Notes: generated by a model from the sequence alone, not told the origin. A stretch of DNA of 64,000 nt from Reichenbachiella carrageenanivorans (GCF_025639805.1 NZ_CP106735.1:2823501-2887500); one strand, 5' to 3'. Counted from the first letter of the stretch, positions 44,151-54,314 are shown. Numbers and translations: made by a program.

Positions 44151-46117
44151 CCCATGATGGCTCTAGGTGCCAGGTTCATCAAGACCGTCACTTGCTTGCC
44201 GATCATTTCTTCGGGGCTGTAGTGCTTGGCGATACCACTCAAAATGGTACGCGTATCTACACCAGTGTCTACTTTAAACTTCAGTAGCTTGTTGGACTTA
44301 GGTACTTTTTCGGCTTCGAGAATGGTGCCCGTGCGGATGTCCATTTTCATAAAATCGTCAAAAGTCACCTCTGGCTTCTGAGGAGCTACTTCTACATCTT
44401 CTACTATCGCTGGTTCGTTGGCAGTTGTTGCCTTTAGTTTGGCTACTTGTTTTTCCACTAGTTTATCTTCTATTTTTTCAAACAATAAGGCTGGCTTCTC
44501 TATGTTTTGTCCAGCCAGTAGGATATTGGCAGATCCTGCTTCGTCCCATTTTTCTCCATCCATATTGAGCATGGTAGAGATTTTTTCGGCTGTTCTTGGT
44601 AGGAATGGCTCACAAAGAATGGATAAGTTGGCAGCGATTTGCAAGGCCACATTCAAGATCGTAGCCGTTCGTTTTTCATCAGTTTTGATCAGCTTCCAAG
44701 GTTCCGTATCGGCCAGGTATTTGTTGCCCAGTCTAGCCAAATCCATCAAATGAGACAGTGCTTCTCTAAAGCGATACTTGTCAATGCTATCCGCTATTTT
44801 GTCGGGGAAAGTGGCCATTTCCTTAATGACCTGCTCATCTACTCCTTCTACATGGGCAGCGGGCAATTTACCATCAAAATATTTGTGAGTGAGGACTACG
44901 GCACGGTTCACGAAATTCCCAAAAATAGCCACTAACTCGTTGTTGACTCTGGCTTGGTAATCTTTCCATACAAATTCGCTGTCCTTAGTCTCTGGCGCAA
45001 TAGATGTCAGTACATATCTTAGTTCGTCTTCCTTTCCTGGAAATTCGTCTAGGTATTCGTGCAACCAAACGGCCCAGTTTCTCGACGTAGATATTTTCTC
45101 TCCTTCAAGGTTTAAAAATTCGTTGGCAGGTACATTTTCTGGTAAGATGTATCCGCCGTGGGCATGAAGAATCGCAGGAAATATGATGCAATGGAAGACG
45201 ATGTTGTCTTTGCCAATGAAGTGAATCAAGCAAGATTCATCTTCAGGATTGTCTTGTGTTTTCCAGTAGTCCTCCCAGTTTTTGTTGTTTTCTTTTGCCC
45301 AGTCTTTTGTGGCTGAGATATAGCCGATGGGTGCATCCAGCCATACATACAATTTTTTTCCTTCGGCGTGTGGGAGCGGCACATCCACACCCCAGTCGAG
45401 GTCTCTGGTCATAGCACGAGGTTGTAATCCTTCTTTTAGCCATGAGCTACATTGTCCGTAGACGTTGGTTTTCCATTCGCCTTTTTTGCCTTCTATCAGC
45501 CATTCTTCTAGCCAAGGCTGGTATTTGTCTAGTGGCAGGTACCAGTGTTTGGTGGTTTTCAAGACGGGCGTTTTTCCACTTAGCGTGGAAATGGGGTTGA
45601 TCAAGTCAGTGGCGTTGAGCGAGGTACCACATTTTTCGCATTGGTCGCCATAGGCAGCAGGGTGGCTGCACTTGGGACAAGTGCCCGTCACGTACCTATC
45701 AGCAAGAAACTGTTTGTACTCTTCGTCGTAAAATTGCTCTGATTTCTTTTCGGTAAATTCTCCTTTTTCATAGAGATTTAGAAAAAACTCCTGAGAAGTC
45801 TTGTGGTGAACTTTTTTGGATGTCCGATGATACATGTCGAACGAAATGCCAAACCTTTCGAAAGTATCCTTGTTGATTTTGTGATACTTGTCTATGATCT
45901 CTTGAGGTGTGGTGTCTTCTTTCTTGGCTCTGAGCGTAATAGCTGCTCCGTGCTCGTCGCTACCACAGACGTAGGCTACTTCTTTTCCTTTGCTACGAAG
46001 ATAGCGCACATAGGTATCTGCAGGCAAGTAGGCTCCAGCGATGTGACCAATATGTAAGGGGCCATTCGCATAAGGAAGGGCAGAAGTGACAGTGTATCTT
46101 TTGAACTCTTTTTGCAC
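44048..46117 (-). CDS. metG: Methionyl-tRNA synthetase with C-terminal tRNA-binding domain
   Basis: The 689-residue class I synthetase has HIGH at 22-25 ([12 protein letters not shown]), a zinc knuckle [18 protein letters not shown] at about 145-162, and a KMSKS loop in the form EKISTSRN near residue 340. After a linker, the C-terminal EMAP/Trbp111-like domain ([17 protein letters not shown]... to [16 protein letters not shown]) promotes dimerisation and tRNA binding. It charges initiator and elongator tRNA-Met in the cytoplasm. Its last 103 bp are repeated at 39868. A TATCTTTG box precedes it and a strong terminator follows. Confidence 0.96.
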   Translation of the reverse strand: MQKEFKRYTVTSALPYANGPLHIGHIAGAYLPADTYVRYLRSKGKEVAYVCGSDEHGAAITLRAKKEDTTPQEIIDKYHKINKDTFERFGISFDMYHRTSKKVHHKTSQEFFLNLYEKGEFTEKKSEQFYDEEYKQFLADRYVTGTCPKCSHPAAYGDQCEKCGTSLNATDLINPISTLSGKTPVLKTTKHWYLPLDKYQPWLEEWLIEGKKGEWKTNVYGQCSSWLKEGLQPRAMTRDLDWGVDVPLPHAEGKKLYVWLDAPIGYISATKDWAKENNKNWEDYWKTQDNPEDESCLIHFIGKDNIVFHCIIFPAILHAHGGYILPENVPANEFLNLEGEKISTSRNWAVWLHEYLDEFPGKEDELRYVLTSIAPETKDSEFVWKDYQARVNNELVAIFGNFVNRAVVLTHKYFDGKLPAAHVEGVDEQVIKEMATFPDKIADSIDKYRFREALSHLMDLARLGNKYLADTEPWKLIKTDEKRTATILNVALQIAANLSILCEPFLPRTAEKISTMLNMDGEKWDEAGSANILLAGQNIEKPALLFEKIEDKLVEKQVAKLKATTANEPAIVEDVEVAPQKPEVTFDDFMKMDIRTGTILEAEKVPKSNKLLKFKVDTGVDTRTILSGIAKHYSPEEMIGKQVTVLMNLAPRAIMGIESQGMILMAEDHDGKLRLIQPNEVTQNGMGIS

Positions 46118-46131
46118 GGATTTTTTTTCGG

Positions 46132-46139
46132 CAAAGATA
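46132..46139 (-). promoter_or_regulatory. Candidate -7 box (TATCTTTG) of metG
   Basis: TATCTTTG on the minus strand matches TAnnTTTG exactly, 14 bp upstream of the metG ATG. No clear -33 element was found at the expected distance. Confidence 0.35.
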
Positions 46140-46217
46140 GAAATATTCGAAAGCTCTCAGATGGATTTAATAGTTATTTAAAATCTGAAATTTAATACAC
46201 TCATTTTTTGGTAACTT

Positions 46218-46790
46218 GTGTCAAACCAATCCTATTTCAAATTGTCTCCAGACCTGATATATTTATTAGACAAGAATGGTTACACGGTTTTTCAGACCAG
46301 CGATCATTTTGTGGTTCGCAAACAGGTATTCGCATCATGGGGCGTGTTGGGCTTGTTTTTGTCGTTGGGCGCTATATTTTTTGCTATTGGCGTTTATGTC
46401 ATTTCATTTGAGAATGTACTTGGATCAGGGGTGCTTGTTATGGCTGTGGGATTGATTTTGATATTTGCACCGTTCTTCAATTATCTCACGGCAGCCTATC
46501 GTAGTCTGGTCATTGACAAAAAACACAAAACCATTCTGTTTAGAGCTGGTTTTTCCAGAGCGTACCTTTTCACGGAAGTGAAAGAAATGAAACTCGAAGT
46601 GCAAGATAGATACGCTGATGCCAATGCCTTTTCAGATTCGAATAAAGAATTTTACTATACCATTTCGGCTTATATGGCACGAGGAGATAGAGAAGAATTG
46701 CTTACGCTAAAATTCAGAAATGAAGATAACGAGCGACTAATGTTTGATTTGAAAGACTATATGCAGACACTGCTGACCTACAATTGCTAA
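46218..46790 (+). CDS. Small membrane protein of unknown function
   Basis: The 190-residue product has two membrane helices (about residues 40-62 and 70-93). A soluble C-terminal part follows with a PH-like strand pattern (LVIDKKHKTILFRAGF, EVKEMKLEVQDRYAD). The start is GTG (MSNQSYFKLSPDL); no ATG is available nearby. It is divergent from metG and its last bases overlap the convergent transglutaminase-fold gene. I recognise no named family. Confidence 0.65.
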   Translation: MSNQSYFKLSPDLIYLLDKNGYTVFQTSDHFVVRKQVFASWGVLGLFLSLGAIFFAIGVYVISFENVLGSGVLVMAVGLILIFAPFFNYLTAAYRSLVIDKKHKTILFRAGFSRAYLFTEVKEMKLEVQDRYADANAFSDSNKEFYYTISAYMARGDREELLTLKFRNEDNERLMFDLKDYMQTLLTYNC

Positions 46791-48514
46791 TACTTGATGT
46801 GTAAGTTTTTTCGAGTGAGTATGAGCATCATAAAATCGGGGTCTTGGTGCATTATGCGTACAAAAATAAAACTGCTGCCTTGTAGTATTGCCATGGCTCC
46901 ACGCTGTTTCGAAAACCCATACCATCTTTTTAGTTTTTTATCATAATTCAACGGTACCTCTGGTGCTTCTAGGTAGGTTGAGATTTTTGCTTTGGCTTCA
47001 GCTTCGCATTGAGACTTGGAAGTCGCTAGTTCTTGAGAGAAGGTAATTTTTTCGTCGTACTCATTGGTTAGTGCTAAGAAGACTGGCGAAGGCCTATCGG
47101 TGCCATCTGCAGTGATACTAAACCCATCTGGTATGTTGAACCGTAGTCCCAACCCCTCATTTTCATACACTGGATTTTCGTAGTAGAATGGAAGGATTTG
47201 ATGAGATACAGCGTATTTCTTATCGCCGAGGAGAAAATTTTGGACTTGTATGTCCTTGAGCTTAGGCATGCTTTCTAAATAAGCCTGATGGATATTTTGC
47301 CCTGGTTGGCTTCTGTACAATACGATTTGTAATGCGGGATTTAGTGGGGTATCACTTGTTAGGTCGTAGCTCTTCCAGTTGTCATCGATGACCAGCTCTA
47401 CCCATGTTTTTGCTGTCCAAAACCATTGCGCATAAGCGTACCCGTAGACCAACCGTGCCGGAATACCTAATGCTTGGGTAAGCGCAATGAGAGCCAAATG
47501 CGGATAATCATTCGTGCGTGCGTAGTGGACAAGACGCTTGAGGTTTTGTGACCTGCTCAGCGAGTCGACGGTGAGTGAATCGACGAGGGCTTTTGCTTGG
47601 CCATGTGACCAAAGAAATGCGGTAGATGTGAGGTATGCCGTGTCGACGTCTAGTACAGGCTGTGAGGTCTGTCGGATGCTGATCCTGTACCAGCTGCTGT
47701 CGGCTTTGGAAATGCTCTGATTGGGGTAGAATGCTGAGGAGTAATTGATACTGTCAAGGCCTTGGACGTCTACGCGGATCTTTTGTATACGCTTGGGGTC
47801 TGGCAGTCGCACATTGGATCGCAACTGATGGGGGGTGAAGGTGGTCGTGTTGAAAAATTGAGCAAATGAGGGATTGCTGACAAGTGTCATCTTTATTTCT
47901 CCGAAAGGGGAGGGAGAGCGAGCTTCTATTAAGCGAAATTGTTTGTCGTATTTTTGAAGTGTCGTTTTGGTATCATTGATGGTCTCTTTTACTAGCCAGT
48001 ATTTCTGCGCTTTTTCGATGCTAAAGTCAATTAGTTCACGCGTGACCTTGATTGGCTGATTCAGCTCGGTGGAGTAGGTATGATAACAGAAAGAAGCCCC
48101 AATGGAGTCGAGTAGAACGGTGCTCATGCACTTGATTTTGTCAGGCCCTATCAGGTTGGGCCAAGTCGCTTGTTGAGTGAGGAGGCCGTCAGGAGACACG
48201 AAAGACAAAGAGTCGTGTAGGAAGGTCACATCAAAACGTAAAGTGTCTCTGAAAAACTGTGTCCAAGAGATGGAGGAGAGAAGGCCTGCGTCTGATTCCA
48301 CGAAGTGTGTTTGGGTATGGTAGGAGAGGGTATCGTCGAGCGTGAGGATTTCAAGGTCGAGAGAGGAGAAGGTATGTGTGTAGCCGCTATGTTCAGTGCT
48401 TTGACGGAAAGCGCCTGTTCTGTGATGGTCTATTTCTATTTGGTACTGGAGCGTTTGTCCTATGGAGAGGTGAAAGACGCAAAAAAAACTAAGTATTAGG
48501 GCAGGTATCTTCAT
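46787..48514 (-). CDS. Secreted transglutaminase-fold protein lacking catalytic Cys and His
   Basis: The 575-residue product has a signal peptide (LILSFFCVFHLSIGQ), a beta-rich N-terminal half and a transglutaminase-like core at about 330-395. The core keeps the fold landmarks ALTQALGIPARLVYGYAYAQ and NWKSYDLTSDTPL. Where active members have a Cys about 15 residues before GIPAR, this has Asn/Asp (TNDYPHLALIAL). Where they have His in the HAW motif, it has Lys/Thr (TAKTWVEL). The Asp is kept. It is therefore probably a pseudoenzyme acting as a binding or scaffold protein. It starts just before the rseP terminator region. Confidence 0.75.
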   Translation of the reverse strand: MKIPALILSFFCVFHLSIGQTLQYQIEIDHHRTGAFRQSTEHSGYTHTFSSLDLEILTLDDTLSYHTQTHFVESDAGLLSSISWTQFFRDTLRFDVTFLHDSLSFVSPDGLLTQQATWPNLIGPDKIKCMSTVLLDSIGASFCYHTYSTELNQPIKVTRELIDFSIEKAQKYWLVKETINDTKTTLQKYDKQFRLIEARSPSPFGEIKMTLVSNPSFAQFFNTTTFTPHQLRSNVRLPDPKRIQKIRVDVQGLDSINYSSAFYPNQSISKADSSWYRISIRQTSQPVLDVDTAYLTSTAFLWSHGQAKALVDSLTVDSLSRSQNLKRLVHYARTNDYPHLALIALTQALGIPARLVYGYAYAQWFWTAKTWVELVIDDNWKSYDLTSDTPLNPALQIVLYRSQPGQNIHQAYLESMPKLKDIQVQNFLLGDKKYAVSHQILPFYYENPVYENEGLGLRFNIPDGFSITADGTDRPSPVFLALTNEYDEKITFSQELATSKSQCEAEAKAKISTYLEAPEVPLNYDKKLKRWYGFSKQRGAMAILQGSSFIFVRIMHQDPDFMMLILTRKNLHIKY

Positions 48515-48556
48515 TGAAAAATGTTGATTTCAATCTTTAGAACAATATAAATAAAA

Positions 48557-48586
48557 AAAGAGCGCTGAAAATATTCAGCGCTCTTT
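48557..48586 (-). terminator. Intrinsic terminator of rseP
   Basis: Perfect 13-bp arms (aaagagcgctgaa and its complement) around aata, T-rich on the minus strand, 20 bp after the rseP stop. Confidence 0.9.
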
Positions 48587-48605
48587 CCTTTATCATTTTT
48601 TGTCT

Positions 48606-49925
48606 TTAGAAAATCGTCTGAACAATATCGTTGAAGAAGGCAAAGACCATGAGGCTCAACAGGATGATCATACCTACTTTTTGTGCATTTTCTAAAAATT
48701 TATCAGACGGTTTTCTGCCAGATACGATTTCGTATGTCAAAAATACCACGTGTCCGCCATCCAATGCAGGAATAGGCAAGAAGTTCATAAAGGCCAATAC
48801 CATGGATAGCAAGCCTGTCATGTTCCAGAACTTGTTCCAGTCCCAGGTGCCTCCAAACATTTGTGCAATACGAATTGGCCCGCTGAGCGATTTGGATACC
48901 GCTACATCCCCAGAGAAGATTTTTCCCAAGCCTTTGATGTTGGCCCATACCACATTGAACGCCTGAGTAGTGCCGATAGGAATAGCTTCTCCAAAGGAGT
49001 ATTCATCATGCTGATAGTCGATCAGAGGGCTTGGCTGAAAGCCAATGGTGCCATCTGTAGTCACATGGAATGTTAATGTTTTTGAACTGTTGTCTGCTCG
49101 TTTTACTGTGACCACCACATCTTTGTCTTTGTTGGCCGTAAGGATGGCTTTCAATTGATCGAAGTATATGGCTGGTTTATTGTTGACCGTTAGAATTTGA
49201 TCACCAGCGAGTAGGCCTCCTTTGGCTGCTTCTGTGCCTGAAAGTACATCTCCCACATAGTATGGAAATCTAAAATCAATGAACCTGTCCTTATATTTCT
49301 TATCTGTCAGTTTGTTTAAAAAACCATCAGGGAAAGCTAGTGTGAAAATAGAGTCGTTACGTTTGACTTGGTAGGTAGGCTGATCTGCAAATAGCACATC
49401 CATACTTAGCAAGTCTGTAAATCTGTCGTAGTCTTTGCCATTTACCTTTAGGATCACATCGCCCGTTTGGAGACCTATTTCTTGCCCTAATTCAGAAGCA
49501 ACTATGCCGTGCTTGTTTAGTTCTTCTTTAGGAATATAAGAGTTGCCATTGCTGTAGACCAAGAAAACAAAGATGATGATGCCCGTAATGACATTCACGA
49601 TGATGCCGCCCATCATCACAATCAGTCGTTGCCAGGCTGGCTTGGCTCTAAATTCCCAATCTTCGGGCTCGGCAGACATGCTTTCGGTGTCAAGAGACTC
49701 GTCTATCATCCCAGAGATTTTCACAAATCCACCTAATGGTATCGCCCCAAAGGAGTATTCGGTTTCACCGTATTGAAATCCCCAGATTTTTGGCGGGAAG
49801 CCAATCGAATATTTTTCTACCCTCATACCGAAGGCTTTTGCGGCAATCAAATGCCCAAATTCGTGCACACCCACCAAAATGGATAATCCCAACAAAAGTT
49901 GGGCAGTCATTATTAGTCCTTCCAT
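48606..49925 (-). CDS. rseP: RseP/site-2 protease family membrane metalloprotease
   Basis: The 439-residue membrane protein has the zinc motif VGVHEFGHLIAAK (HExxH at 21-25) in its first helix and the third ligand in LDGGHVVFLTYE near the end. Between them are two PDZ-like modules (GLQTGDVILKVNGKDYD, GGLLAGDQILTVNNKPA) and PLGGFVKISGM. RseP-type enzymes cleave membrane-anchored anti-sigma factors or signal peptides within the membrane. The frame extends one codon to a TTG, but the ATG at 49925 shares a base with the dxr stop (TGATG), so they are translationally coupled. The dxr-rseP linkage is common in bacteria. Confidence 0.93.
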   Translation of the reverse strand: MEGLIMTAQLLLGLSILVGVHEFGHLIAAKAFGMRVEKYSIGFPPKIWGFQYGETEYSFGAIPLGGFVKISGMIDESLDTESMSAEPEDWEFRAKPAWQRLIVMMGGIIVNVITGIIIFVFLVYSNGNSYIPKEELNKHGIVASELGQEIGLQTGDVILKVNGKDYDRFTDLLSMDVLFADQPTYQVKRNDSIFTLAFPDGFLNKLTDKKYKDRFIDFRFPYYVGDVLSGTEAAKGGLLAGDQILTVNNKPAIYFDQLKAILTANKDKDVVVTVKRADNSSKTLTFHVTTDGTIGFQPSPLIDYQHDEYSFGEAIPIGTTQAFNVVWANIKGLGKIFSGDVAVSKSLSGPIRIAQMFGGTWDWNKFWNMTGLLSMVLAFMNFLPIPALDGGHVVFLTYEIVSGRKPSDKFLENAQKVGMIILLSLMVFAFFNDIVQTIF

Positions 49926-51076
49926 CAATTAATTAATTCAGTTGCTAATATTCGCGTTTCTTTATCAGTCTCTACATAATCATCAAAACCAGGTGCGGAG
50001 ATATACGGAATCTTATTTAGACAGGATGCTACCACATCAGACATCTCCAAGAAGCCGATACGGTCTTCTAAAAATTTTGATACCGCAATTTCGTTAGCTG
50101 CATTCAATATACAAGGTTGATTACCACCTTTTTTTAGGGCTTCGTATGATAGTGCAAGGTTTTTGAAAGTTTCTAGGTCTGGTTTTTCAAAAGTCAATTC
50201 AGGGTAATCCATAAAATTGAACCTAGGGAAATCTGTTTTTAGTCGATTGGGGTAAGTTAGAGCATATTGGATTGGCAGTTTCATGTCTGGCAATCCCATT
50301 TGTGCTTTGATAGAACCATCTTCAAACTGCACCATAGAATGGATGATAGATTGCGGATGAACCACCACCTCTATTTGTTCGCTGGTCAGATCGAAGAGCC
50401 ATTTGGCTTCAATCACTTCCAAGCCTTTGTTCATCAAGCTGGCAGAGTCGATGGTGATTTTGGCTCCCATTTCCCAATTGGGGTGTTTGAGTGCTTGTTC
50501 TTTTTTTACTTTCGTTAAAAAATCACGATTCTTTCCTCTGAACGGTCCGCCCGAAGCAGTCAAAATGATTTTCTCTATAGGATTGGCGAATTCGCCAGTT
50601 AGGCATTGGAAAATGGCTGAGTGTTCAGAGTCTACAGGCAAAATAGGGACTCGCTTTTTTTTGGCTAGGGTAGTCACGAGTTCGCCAGCGACCACCAGCG
50701 TTTCTTTGTTGGCCAGTGCAATGGCTTTGCCTGCCTCAATGGCTCGGAGCGTAGGCTTTAGCCCCGCATAGCCAACCAAGGCTGTCAATACGACATCCAC
50801 CTCTTCTAGTTCTGCGGCATGGCAAATTGCCGATTCGCCTGCATATACTTTGATGTCAAGTGCGTCAAGTGCGTCAAATACTTTCTGATATTTGTCTTCA
50901 TTGGCAATCACCACTAGGTTGGGTTTGAACTGGGCTGCCTGCTTGATGAGCAAATCCGCATTCTCATTAGCTGTAATGGCTTCTAATTCGAAATGATCTG
51001 GATTGGCTTCGATCACTTCCAGGGCTTGCGTGCCGATCGAGCCTGTAGAACCAAGTATGGATATTTTCTTTTTCAA
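49925..51076 (-). CDS. dxr: 1-deoxy-D-xylulose 5-phosphate reductoisomerase
   Basis: The 383-residue product has the NADPH motif ILGSTGSIGTQALEVI at 6-21, ALVGYAGLKPTLRAI, ALANKETLVVAGELV, PVDSEHSAIFQCL (metal-binding Asp and Glu) and ILTASGGPFRG. The conserved MGAKITIDSASLMNKGLEVIEAKWLF follows. It converts DXP to methylerythritol phosphate, the first committed step of the non-mevalonate isoprenoid pathway. The length is normal. Its stop overlaps the rseP start. Confidence 0.96.
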   Translation of the reverse strand: MKKKISILGSTGSIGTQALEVIEANPDHFELEAITANENADLLIKQAAQFKPNLVVIANEDKYQKVFDALDALDIKVYAGESAICHAAELEEVDVVLTALVGYAGLKPTLRAIEAGKAIALANKETLVVAGELVTTLAKKKRVPILPVDSEHSAIFQCLTGEFANPIEKIILTASGGPFRGKNRDFLTKVKKEQALKHPNWEMGAKITIDSASLMNKGLEVIEAKWLFDLTSEQIEVVVHPQSIIHSMVQFEDGSIKAQMGLPDMKLPIQYALTYPNRLKTDFPRFNFMDYPELTFEKPDLETFKNLALSYEALKKGGNQPCILNAANEIAVSKFLEDRIGFLEMSDVVASCLNKIPYISAPGFDDYVETDKETRILATELIN

Positions 51077-51154
51077 ATGTTCAATTTTGGGTGATTACCT
51101 GATTTCAAAAAGCAGCTGCAAAACTATAAAGAATAGGTGGGTTGTGACTGATCT

Positions 51155-51179
51155 TTTCCAAAGTTATCAACTTTGGAAA
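51155..51179 (-). terminator. Hairpin beyond the GH3 gene, weak terminator
   Basis: tttccaaagtt (51155-51165) and aactttggaaa (51169-51179) are exact complements around atc. It starts 3 bp past the GH3 stop on the minus strand. No good T-run follows, so termination may be weak. Confidence 0.45.
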
Positions 51180-51181
51180 GG

Positions 51182-52678
51182 TTATAACTTGAGGCGAATC
51201 AATTGGTCTGCAATCTTTCGATCATTAGACAGTCTCGGTACTTTATTTTGACCACCGAGTTTGCCTTGGGATTTCATGTATTGGATGAAGGCATCTTTTC
51301 TTAGTGGCACAATTTCCAGTCTTTGGAGAATGTTTCCTACTATGAGGTCATCATAGTAAACATTCAACTTGCGTAAATTTTGGTCGATGGTATTAGCAAA
51401 GCGTTCGAAGTCTTTGGGTAGTTGCCCAAACTCGACAAACCATTGGTGGCGTGGCAGGCCTGTGTCTGGGGTTACCTGTGGGGCTACTGTCAACTCTGTG
51501 ATTTCTGTTTCTGGCTGCTCTAGTACGGCTGCTTTTATGGCTTTTTCTACTTCCTGCCCTATGACATGCTCCCCAAAAGCAGAGATGAAATGTTTGATCC
51601 TACCAGTGACTACCAAGCGATAAGGTGAGGTAGAGACAAACTTTACCGTGTCGCCTATTGAGTAGCCCCATAGGCCTGCATTGCTGTTGAGAATCAAAGC
51701 ATAGTTGACTCCTGTTTTTACTTCGCCGATACTCAATCTGGTGGGCTGCTCGTCGAAATATTCATCCGTAGGGATGAATTCGAAAAAGATCCCAGAGTTA
51801 AGTAGGAGTAGGAGGCCTTCCTGATCCAAGGTATCTTGATGGGCAATAAAACCTTCGGAGGCGGGGTAAGTTTCTACAGAATCAATGGTTTTTCCGATGC
51901 TTTCAAACAACTTGGCTTTATAAGGCTCGAAGTTGACTCCGCCATATACGAATAACGAAAAGTTGGGGAAGAGGTCTTTGATGGCTTTGCCAGTTTTGGC
52001 GGTGAGTCGGTCGAAGTACATTTGCACCCAAGGGGGAATCCCAGAGATCAGTGTCATGTTTTCTTGGTATGTCTCTTGTACGATCTGGTCTACTTTGGCT
52101 TCCCAGTCTTCAATGCAGTTGGTTTCGTAGCTAGGCATTTGGTTGGATCGCAGGTAGCCTGGCACGTGATGGTTGACAATGCCTGACAAACGTCCCGTGT
52201 GTATGCCGTTGGTTTGTGTCATGATGGGGCTGCCAGAGAGAAAGATAAGGTTGCCATCGAGAAACTGACTGTTGCCAGAATGATAGACGTAGTTTAGTAG
52301 TGCATTTCGAGCGCTGTTGATGTGATTAGGGATGGAGTCTTTGGTGATTGGGATGTATTTGGTGCCTGAGGTAGTGCCTGAGGTTTTGGCAAAGTAGGCG
52401 GGTAAGCCTGGCCAAAGCACGTCAGGCTCGCCAGTTTTGACTCGGTCCACATAGGCGCGTAAGGCTTCGTAGTCTCCTACTGGCACTGCTTCTTTGAATT
52501 CCTGATAGTTACCGACATCTTTAAACCTATGGTCTTTACCAAAGGCTGTGTGAGCCGCTTTTTGGGTAATGTTAGCGAGAATTTTCTCCTGAGTGGGTAT
52601 TGGGTTTGCTGCCCATTGGTTTTGTTGATTGATGATGTATTTGGCGAATGGCTTACTGAGTATCGATCGGATGCCCAT
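51182..52678 (-). CDS. GH3-family acyl-adenylating enzyme
   Basis: The 498-residue product matches the bacterial GH3 family, which adenylates carboxylic acids and conjugates them to amino acids. Marks are FAKTSGTTSGTKYIPITKDSI (ATP-binding motif I, about 91-111), SLFVYGGVNFEPYKAK, ETYPASEGFIAHQD, YSIGDTVKFVSTSPYRLVVTGRIKHFIS and a C-terminal VPRLSNDR. The substrate is unknown; plant GH3 enzymes use jasmonate and auxin, while bacterial ones are poorly studied. The gene starts 6 bp after the DUF6624 stop, forming an operon with the M42 peptidase. Confidence 0.9.
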   Translation of the reverse strand: MGIRSILSKPFAKYIINQQNQWAANPIPTQEKILANITQKAAHTAFGKDHRFKDVGNYQEFKEAVPVGDYEALRAYVDRVKTGEPDVLWPGLPAYFAKTSGTTSGTKYIPITKDSIPNHINSARNALLNYVYHSGNSQFLDGNLIFLSGSPIMTQTNGIHTGRLSGIVNHHVPGYLRSNQMPSYETNCIEDWEAKVDQIVQETYQENMTLISGIPPWVQMYFDRLTAKTGKAIKDLFPNFSLFVYGGVNFEPYKAKLFESIGKTIDSVETYPASEGFIAHQDTLDQEGLLLLLNSGIFFEFIPTDEYFDEQPTRLSIGEVKTGVNYALILNSNAGLWGYSIGDTVKFVSTSPYRLVVTGRIKHFISAFGEHVIGQEVEKAIKAAVLEQPETEITELTVAPQVTPDTGLPRHQWFVEFGQLPKDFERFANTIDQNLRKLNVYYDDLIVGNILQRLEIVPLRKDAFIQYMKSQGKLGGQNKVPRLSNDRKIADQLIRLKL

Positions 52679-52683
52679 GTTTA

Positions 52684-53277
52684 TTAGTATTTGCTTTGTA
52701 CGGTTTGGAGTTCTTCATCAGTGAGCGGAGCCAGCCCCACTGTGATTCTGTTTTCATTCACCGAATTTACATCTTCCAAAGGAAACAAGACGGGTTTGTC
52801 TTCTACATAATTCCATTGTGTACCATAGCGCTGCGGTTGTTTTTTGTTTACTAATATTCGGTCTTTCATTGTTGCCATTTGCGACAAGCTTGATTCTCCT
52901 CTTTTGGCGGAAGCTTCTAGCAAGGGATAGTATTTTTCTCTAAACTGGTCGTTAGAGTTTTGAATGGCAAGAAAAAGCGAAATATTAGCCTTTTTGCCAA
53001 TCAATGAGCGGCCCAGCCAGCCATGTTCTGTGAGTACGCTAACGACATACTGGAGGTGAATTGAATCTTGAAAGTTGATCAATTGATTGAGTGAATCCAT
53101 AGGGTATGATTCGAAACCATAGCGTTCGGCAGTGGGCATTACTGCTTCGCGTACTTCGATGCTTTGATCTACAAATCGTTCCAGTTTTTCACGAAGACTG
53201 CTGTAGTCTTGTGCCCAACTTGTCGTAGAGACAAGAACTAAGCAGGCTACCAAATGTTTTTTCAAGTCCAATCCCAA
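52684..53277 (-). CDS. DUF6624 secreted protein
   Basis: The 197-residue product has a signal peptide (LVACLVLVSTTSWAQ). The DUF6624 core includes LTEHGWLGRSLIGKKANISLFLAIQNS, YYPLLEASAKRGESSLSQMATMKDRIL, KKQPQRYGTQWNY and the C-terminal NENRITVGLAPLTDEEL. The family has no known function; its conserved His, Asp and Gln suggest an enzyme or binding role. Its first 16 bases overlap the end of the M42 gene, and the GH3 gene follows 6 bp after its stop. Confidence 0.82.
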   Translation of the reverse strand: MGLDLKKHLVACLVLVSTTSWAQDYSSLREKLERFVDQSIEVREAVMPTAERYGFESYPMDSLNQLINFQDSIHLQYVVSVLTEHGWLGRSLIGKKANISLFLAIQNSNDQFREKYYPLLEASAKRGESSLSQMATMKDRILVNKKQPQRYGTQWNYVEDKPVLFPLEDVNSVNENRITVGLAPLTDEELQTVQSKY

Positions 53278-54314
53278 TTATAAGTATGAATGTTTTCTAA
53301 TGCAGCCACGGTCAGATCGATAGACGCTTGAATATCGTCTTTGTCGGCCATCTCAATGACTTGGTGTAGGTGCCTGGTGGGTATAGATATGGCGCCAGAT
53401 ATGGCACCGTTTTTACCTTTTTGCTGGATGCCCGAAGTATCCGTGCCTCCAGCTACAAGGATTTCATTTTGCCATTTTATTTTATGATCGTCGGCTGTTT
53501 TTCTTAGGAAGTTGACCATGCGTGTATCGCAAATTGTCATGGCGTCTAGTATTTTGATGGCAGTGCCATTGCCTAATTCGGTCACGTACTCGTGTGGCTG
53601 TGCACCAGGGAGATCGTAGGCGATGGTGGTGTCTAGTGCAATCCCAAAATCTGGATTGATGCTGTGTGCAGCTACATTAGCTCCTCTGATACCTACTTCT
53701 TCTTGTACAGAAAAAACGGCGTATACGTCGTGTGCATTGTTTTTCAATTGTTTCAAAGCTTCGATCAGAATGAAAACCGATACCCGATTGTCGATCGATT
53801 TACAGTTGACACAGTTGCCCATTTCGATGAGATCTCGTTCACGGGTTACAGGATCCCCTACAGCTACGATTTTTTCTACTTCTTCTTTGGGCATACCCAA
53901 GTCGATGAAGTAGTCCTCTTTCTTCGCTGGTTTTTCTCTTTCGGCAGGAGACATTACATGTATGGGTTTGCTGCTCATCACACCGATAATGTCCTTTTTG
54001 CCATGTACGACCACTCGCTGTGCTGTAAAAGTTTTAGGATCGAATCCTCCAAGGGTTTGAAAACGAAGAAATCCTAGGTCGTCTATGTGGCTGACGATGA
54101 AACCGATTTCGTCCATGTGAGCAGCAAGCATTACTTTTTTTGGTGCTTTTGTCGACCCTCGCTTGATGGTAATGAGGTTTCCCATGTTGTCGATGTGGTA
54201 CTCGTCTACATGGTTTTTTACTTCTTCTATCACTAGGTTTCTGATTCTGGATTCGAACCCAGGAGCACCTGCGATTTCACATATGTTTTTTAAGAGGGGG
54301 ATATTTAGTGGCAT
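53262..54314 (-). CDS. M42 family metallopeptidase (FrvX/glutamyl-aminopeptidase type)
   Basis: The 350-residue product has the M42 dinuclear-metal site: LAAHMDEIGFIVSHID (first His-Asp), NCKSIDNRVSVFILIEAL (bridging Asp), VQEEVGIRGANVAA (catalytic Glu) and FGIALDTTIAYD, then ATHP-type IPTRHLHQVIEMAD. The GAPGFESRIRNLV N-terminus is typical. It is a cytoplasmic aminopeptidase, probably an oligomer that trims short peptides. It is the first gene of the M42/DUF6624/GH3 operon. Confidence 0.93.
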   Translation of the reverse strand: MPLNIPLLKNICEIAGAPGFESRIRNLVIEEVKNHVDEYHIDNMGNLITIKRGSTKAPKKVMLAAHMDEIGFIVSHIDDLGFLRFQTLGGFDPKTFTAQRVVVHGKKDIIGVMSSKPIHVMSPAEREKPAKKEDYFIDLGMPKEEVEKIVAVGDPVTRERDLIEMGNCVNCKSIDNRVSVFILIEALKQLKNNAHDVYAVFSVQEEVGIRGANVAAHSINPDFGIALDTTIAYDLPGAQPHEYVTELGNGTAIKILDAMTICDTRMVNFLRKTADDHKIKWQNEILVAGGTDTSGIQQKGKNGAISGAISIPTRHLHQVIEMADKDDIQASIDLTVAALENIHTYNWDWT

